Shown: positions 61,789 to 64,000 of the stretch, in pieces
Layout of the letters: each line of letters opens with the position of its first letter
How positions within the stretch are numbered: the stretch's first letter is position 1
Assembly (NCBI GenBank): GCA_020637515.1
Contig: JACKKG010000001.1
Location: 682,001-746,000, forward strand
DNA from: Rhodobacter sp.
GTDB lineage: Bacteria; Pseudomonadota; Alphaproteobacteria; Rhodobacterales; Rhodobacteraceae
DNA length: 64,000 bases
Direction: 5' to 3'
Position numbers and translations under genes: made by a program
Notes under the pieces: model-generated
Told to the model about the DNA's origin: nothing
Databases searched by the model: none
Seen by the model: the letters and a program-made list of their open reading frames with translations, nothing else

Positions 61789-63060
61789 TCAGGAGTTCAT
61801 CGAATCGAAGAATTCCCCATTCGTCTTGGTCTGCTTCAGCTTCGAGATCAGGAACTCGATCGCATCCGTCGTTCCCATCGGGTTCAGGATACGCCGCAAC
61901 ACAAAGGTCTTCTGCAAGTTCGACTTGTCGACCAGCAGCTCTTCCTTTCGCGTGCCGGACTTGAGGATATCCATCGCCGGGAACACACGCTTGTCCGCGA
62001 CCTTGCGGTCCAGCACGATCTCGCTGTTGCCGGTTCCCTTGAATTCCTCGAAGATCACTTCGTCCATGCGGCTGCCGGTATCGATCAACGCCGTCGCGAT
62101 GATGGTCAACGAGCCGCCCTCTTCGATGTTGCGCGCCGCGCCAAAGAACCGCTTGGGCCGCTGAAGCGCGTTCGCATCGACACCGCCCGTCAACACCTTG
62201 CCGGACGACGGCACCACCGTGTTGAAGGCCCGGCCCAGACGGGTGATCGAGTCCAGCAAAATGACGACATCGCGCTTGTGCTCGACCAGACGCTTGGCCT
62301 TTTCGATGACCATCTCCGCCACCGCCACATGCCGCGACGCCGGCTCGTCAAAGGTCGAGGACACGACCTCGCCCTTCACCGACCGCTGCATGTCGGTCAC
62401 TTCTTCGGGCCGTTCGTCGATCAGCAACACGATCAGATAGCATTCCGGGTGATTGCTCGAGATCGAATGCGCGATGTTCTGCATGAGCACCGTCTTGCCG
62501 GTGCGCGGCGGCGCCACGATCAACGCCCGTTGACCCTTGCCCAGTGGTGCCACGATGTCGATGATCCGCGCCGAACGATCCTTGATCGTCGGGTCTTCGA
62601 TTTCCATCTTCAACCGCTCGTCAGGATAGAGCGGCGTCAGGTTGTCGAAATGCACCTTGTGGCGTGCCCGTTCCGGATCGTCGAAATTGATCCGCGTCAC
62701 CTTGGTCAGCGCGAAATACTTCTCGTTCTCGCCGGGCGCTACGATCACACCTTCGATCGTGTCGCCGGTGCGCAGGCTGAATTGGCGGATCATCTCGGGC
62801 GAGACATAGATGTCATCGGGACCTGGCAGATAGTTCGCCTCGGTCGAACGCAGAAAGCCGAACCCGTCCTGCAACACTTCAAGCACGCCGTCGCCGCCGA
62901 TCTCCCAACCTTCCTCCGCGCGCTCTTTCAGGATCGAGAACATCATCTCGCCCTTGCGCATCGAGGGCGCGTTCTCGATCTCCAGCTCCTCGGCCATGGA
63001 CAATAGCGCGGCAGGCGTCTGCGCTTTCAGATCGGACAGGTTCAAGCGGTTCTCGGCCAT
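61789..63060 (-). CDS. rho: Transcription termination factor Rho
   Basis: A 423-residue hexameric RNA helicase. The RNA-binding fold has [13 protein letters not shown] and [18 protein letters not shown]; Walker A is APPRTGKT, Walker [13 protein letters not shown], and the R-loop/Q-loop regions follow. The start at 63060 ([12 protein letters not shown]) has AAGGGGG before it; an ATG eight codons upstream is less likely. It is the first gene of the co-directional run to parB and abuts the putative origin. Confidence 0.97.
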   Translation of the reverse strand: MAENRLNLSDLKAQTPAALLSMAEELEIENAPSMRKGEMMFSILKERAEEGWEIGGDGVLEVLQDGFGFLRSTEANYLPGPDDIYVSPEMIRQFSLRTGDTIEGVIVAPGENEKYFALTKVTRINFDDPERARHKVHFDNLTPLYPDERLKMEIEDPTIKDRSARIIDIVAPLGKGQRALIVAPPRTGKTVLMQNIAHSISSNHPECYLIVLLIDERPEEVTDMQRSVKGEVVSSTFDEPASRHVAVAEMVIEKAKRLVEHKRDVVILLDSITRLGRAFNTVVPSSGKVLTGGVDANALQRPKRFFGAARNIEEGGSLTIIATALIDTGSRMDEVIFEEFKGTGNSEIVLDRKVADKRVFPAMDILKSGTRKEELLVDKSNLQKTFVLRRILNPMGTTDAIEFLISKLKQTKTNGEFFDSMNS

Positions 63061-63207
63061 GATTAGCCCCCTTCGGCGCACCATGGCACCGGTTTTCTCA
63101 GCAATGACGATCGGAAGATGCTAACGCCGGACGGCGCCGCTTTGACGCCCCATAGGCCAGTTGAACGCCCAAGTCAATCTGACGCGAATCCGGCGCAACC
63201 GGACCCC

Positions 63208-63256
63208 TTCTCTTCTTTCATAAAGAAAAAAGAATAGAATGATGATGATGTAGATT
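63208..63256. other. A+T-rich tract, candidate DNA unwinding element
   Basis: About 12 of 49 bases are G or C in a GC-rich chromosome. It includes TTCTTTCATAAAGAA (hairpin-forming) and A-runs, with a DnaA-like box five bases after its end. Confidence 0.5.
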
Positions 63257-63424
63257 GGCCCGTGGATAACCCGTGTTCCATGATTACCCCCGAACTTGTT
63301 CACAGGACCGACGGACCCTGATCCAACCCTTGGTCATTGAAAAGAAAAGGGAAACATACTGCCCGCGCTGCCGTTCCCCGGCCCGGCCCGGGTTTTCCCC
63401 AGGCAGCCCCGGCAGGTTTTCCCG

Positions 63425-63433
63425 TGTGGATAA
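63425..63433 (-). promoter_or_regulatory. DnaA box (perfect, minus orientation)
   Basis: TGTGGATAA is the exact reverse complement of TTATCCACA, the consensus DnaA box. Confidence 0.7.
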
Positions 63434-63527
63434 ACGGCCCCCGTCACTTGACAAAACTTGCCGGGAAACGCGATCTGATCGCAAACCACCGTGACCACCA
63501 TTGTTTGCCCTGCGCCGCCGCACAGGT

Positions 63528-63536
63528 TTATCCACA
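63528..63536 (+). promoter_or_regulatory. DnaA box (perfect) at the maf start codon
   Basis: TTATCCACA is the consensus DnaA box; its last A is the first base of the maf ATG (63536). DnaA binding here would cover the maf start. Confidence 0.7.
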
Positions 63537-64000
63537 TGACTGTCCTCACCCTCGCTTCGGGATCCAGCGTCCGTGCCACGCTTCTGCGCAATGCAGGGGT
63601 AGCGATTGACGTGCGTCCGGCGCGCATCGACGAAGAGAACCTGCGCGATTCGCTGCTCGCCGAAGGCGCCACGCCGCACGACCTTGCGGATGCCCTGGCC
63701 GAACACAAGGCGCTGAAGATCGCCCCGCAGGCGCCACTCGTCCTGGGCTGCGACCAGATCCTGGAATGCGACGGCCGGATCTATAGCAAACCCTCCTCGC
63801 CGCAGGATGCCCTGGCCCAGCTTGCGGACCTGCGCGGCAAGACCCATCGCCTGCACACCGCCGCCGTGCTCTACGCGATGGGCGAACCCGTCTGGCGCCA
63901 TGTCGCCACACCCCGGCTGACGATGCGCGCCTTTTCCGACGCCTTTCTTCAGTCCTATGTCGCCACCCAATGGGATCAGATCCGCCACTGTGTCGGCTGC
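63536..64000 (+). CDS. maf: Maf-family nucleotide pyrophosphatase (3' end outside window)
   Basis: The first 155 codons are visible. It begins MTVLTLASGSSVRATLLRNAGV, where SGSxxR is the family nucleotide-binding motif, followed by EEN and later LVLGCDQILEC, the usual acidic Maf motif, KTHRLHTAAVL and FSDAFLQSYV. Maf proteins hydrolyse modified or pyrimidine nucleoside triphosphates and affect septum formation. The start at 63536 overlaps a perfect DnaA box. In Caulobacter the genes next to maf are aroE, coaE and dnaQ, which would lie beyond the window. Confidence 0.94.
   Translation, partial: MTVLTLASGSSVRATLLRNAGVAIDVRPARIDEENLRDSLLAEGATPHDLADALAEHKALKIAPQAPLVLGCDQILECDGRIYSKPSSPQDALAQLADLRGKTHRLHTAAVLYAMGEPVWRHVATPRLTMRAFSDAFLQSYVATQWDQIRHCVGC

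Larger units (their letters stand above)
63061..63535. other. Putative chromosomal replication origin (oriC) region between rho and maf
   Basis: A 475-base stretch without a convincing gene, the largest gap in the window. It contains a 49-base A+T-rich tract (63208-63256), two perfect DnaA boxes (63425-63433 and 63528-63536, the latter extending one base into maf) and two weaker ones: CGTGGATAA (63261-63269) and TTGTTCACA (63296-63304). It also has to carry the rho and maf promoters. In Caulobacter the origin lies in the same neighbourhood, between the rho/hemE side and the maf side, and parS sites lie within 3-9 kb here. This is a strong candidate, not a proof. Confidence 0.6.

Noticed and set aside
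1..64000. rRNA, tRNA, CRISPR arrays, insertion sequences, prophage genes
   Set aside because: None seen on reading; all stretches are explained by ordinary chromosomal genes or short gaps.

Overview
This is GC-rich alphaproteobacterial chromosome that looks like Rhodobacteraceae (Paracoccus/Rhodobacter/Roseobacter relatives). The evidence is the RegB-SenC-RegA redox regulators, AddAB in place of RecBCD, alphaproteobacterial-type HrcA/GrpE, HslVU, and the origin-proximal block rho-mnmE-mnmG-rsmG-parA-parB with three parS sites. I see no rRNA, tRNA, CRISPR array, transposase or other mobile element. Genes are tightly packed, many with ATGA or TGATG stop/start overlaps. Most long antisense ORFs are shadows caused by high GC.

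Region 1 (1-7245) is an acyl-CoA catabolic cluster: a branched-chain-amino-acid-type periplasmic binding protein, an acyl-CoA ligase, a FadR-type GntR regulator, and a divergent operon of acyl-CoA dehydrogenase, SDR, MaoC-like hydratase and a second SDR. Region 2 (7250-12629) holds a marR-emrA-emrB efflux operon, msrB-msrA-UDG-like protein, and an XRE-cupin regulator. Region 3 (12742-19984) is a catabolic operon: FAD-dependent amine/amino-acid oxidase, TRAP transporter in the order M-P-Q, M81 (MlrC-like) hydrolase, alpha/beta hydrolase, and an ornithine cyclodeaminase-family protein.

Region 4 (19974-29658, minus strand) is the most unusual part. A complete branched-chain/amide-type ABC importer is in one operon with both subunits of an N,N-dimethylformamidase-like enzyme, a LuxR regulator resembling DmfR, and an acetylpolyamine-amidohydrolase/HDAC-like enzyme. 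The small amidohydrolase subunit is fused in frame to the C-terminus of the LivM permease. A near-ideal Shine-Dalgarno and ATG at the junction could also yield the free subunit. The LivG ATPase has lost a recognisable ABC signature, so the transporter should have one consensus and one degenerate ATP site. Together the genes suggest an import-and-hydrolyse system for a polar amide.

Region 5 (29796-49295) contains regA, senC, regB, a PAS-only protein, trxA, addA, addB, tsaE, hslV, hslU, a thioesterase, a membrane protein, argG, a 46-residue membrane microprotein, a ribokinase-like kinase and maeB. Region 6 (49396-64000) contains mutS, grpE, hrcA, rph, rdgB, hemW, parB, parA, rsmG, mnmG, mnmE, rho and the start of maf. 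Two of the three parS sites contain the GTG start codons of hemW and mnmG. The only gene-free stretch over 300 bases, 63061-63535 between rho and maf, has an A+T-rich tract and DnaA boxes and is my candidate for the chromosome origin.
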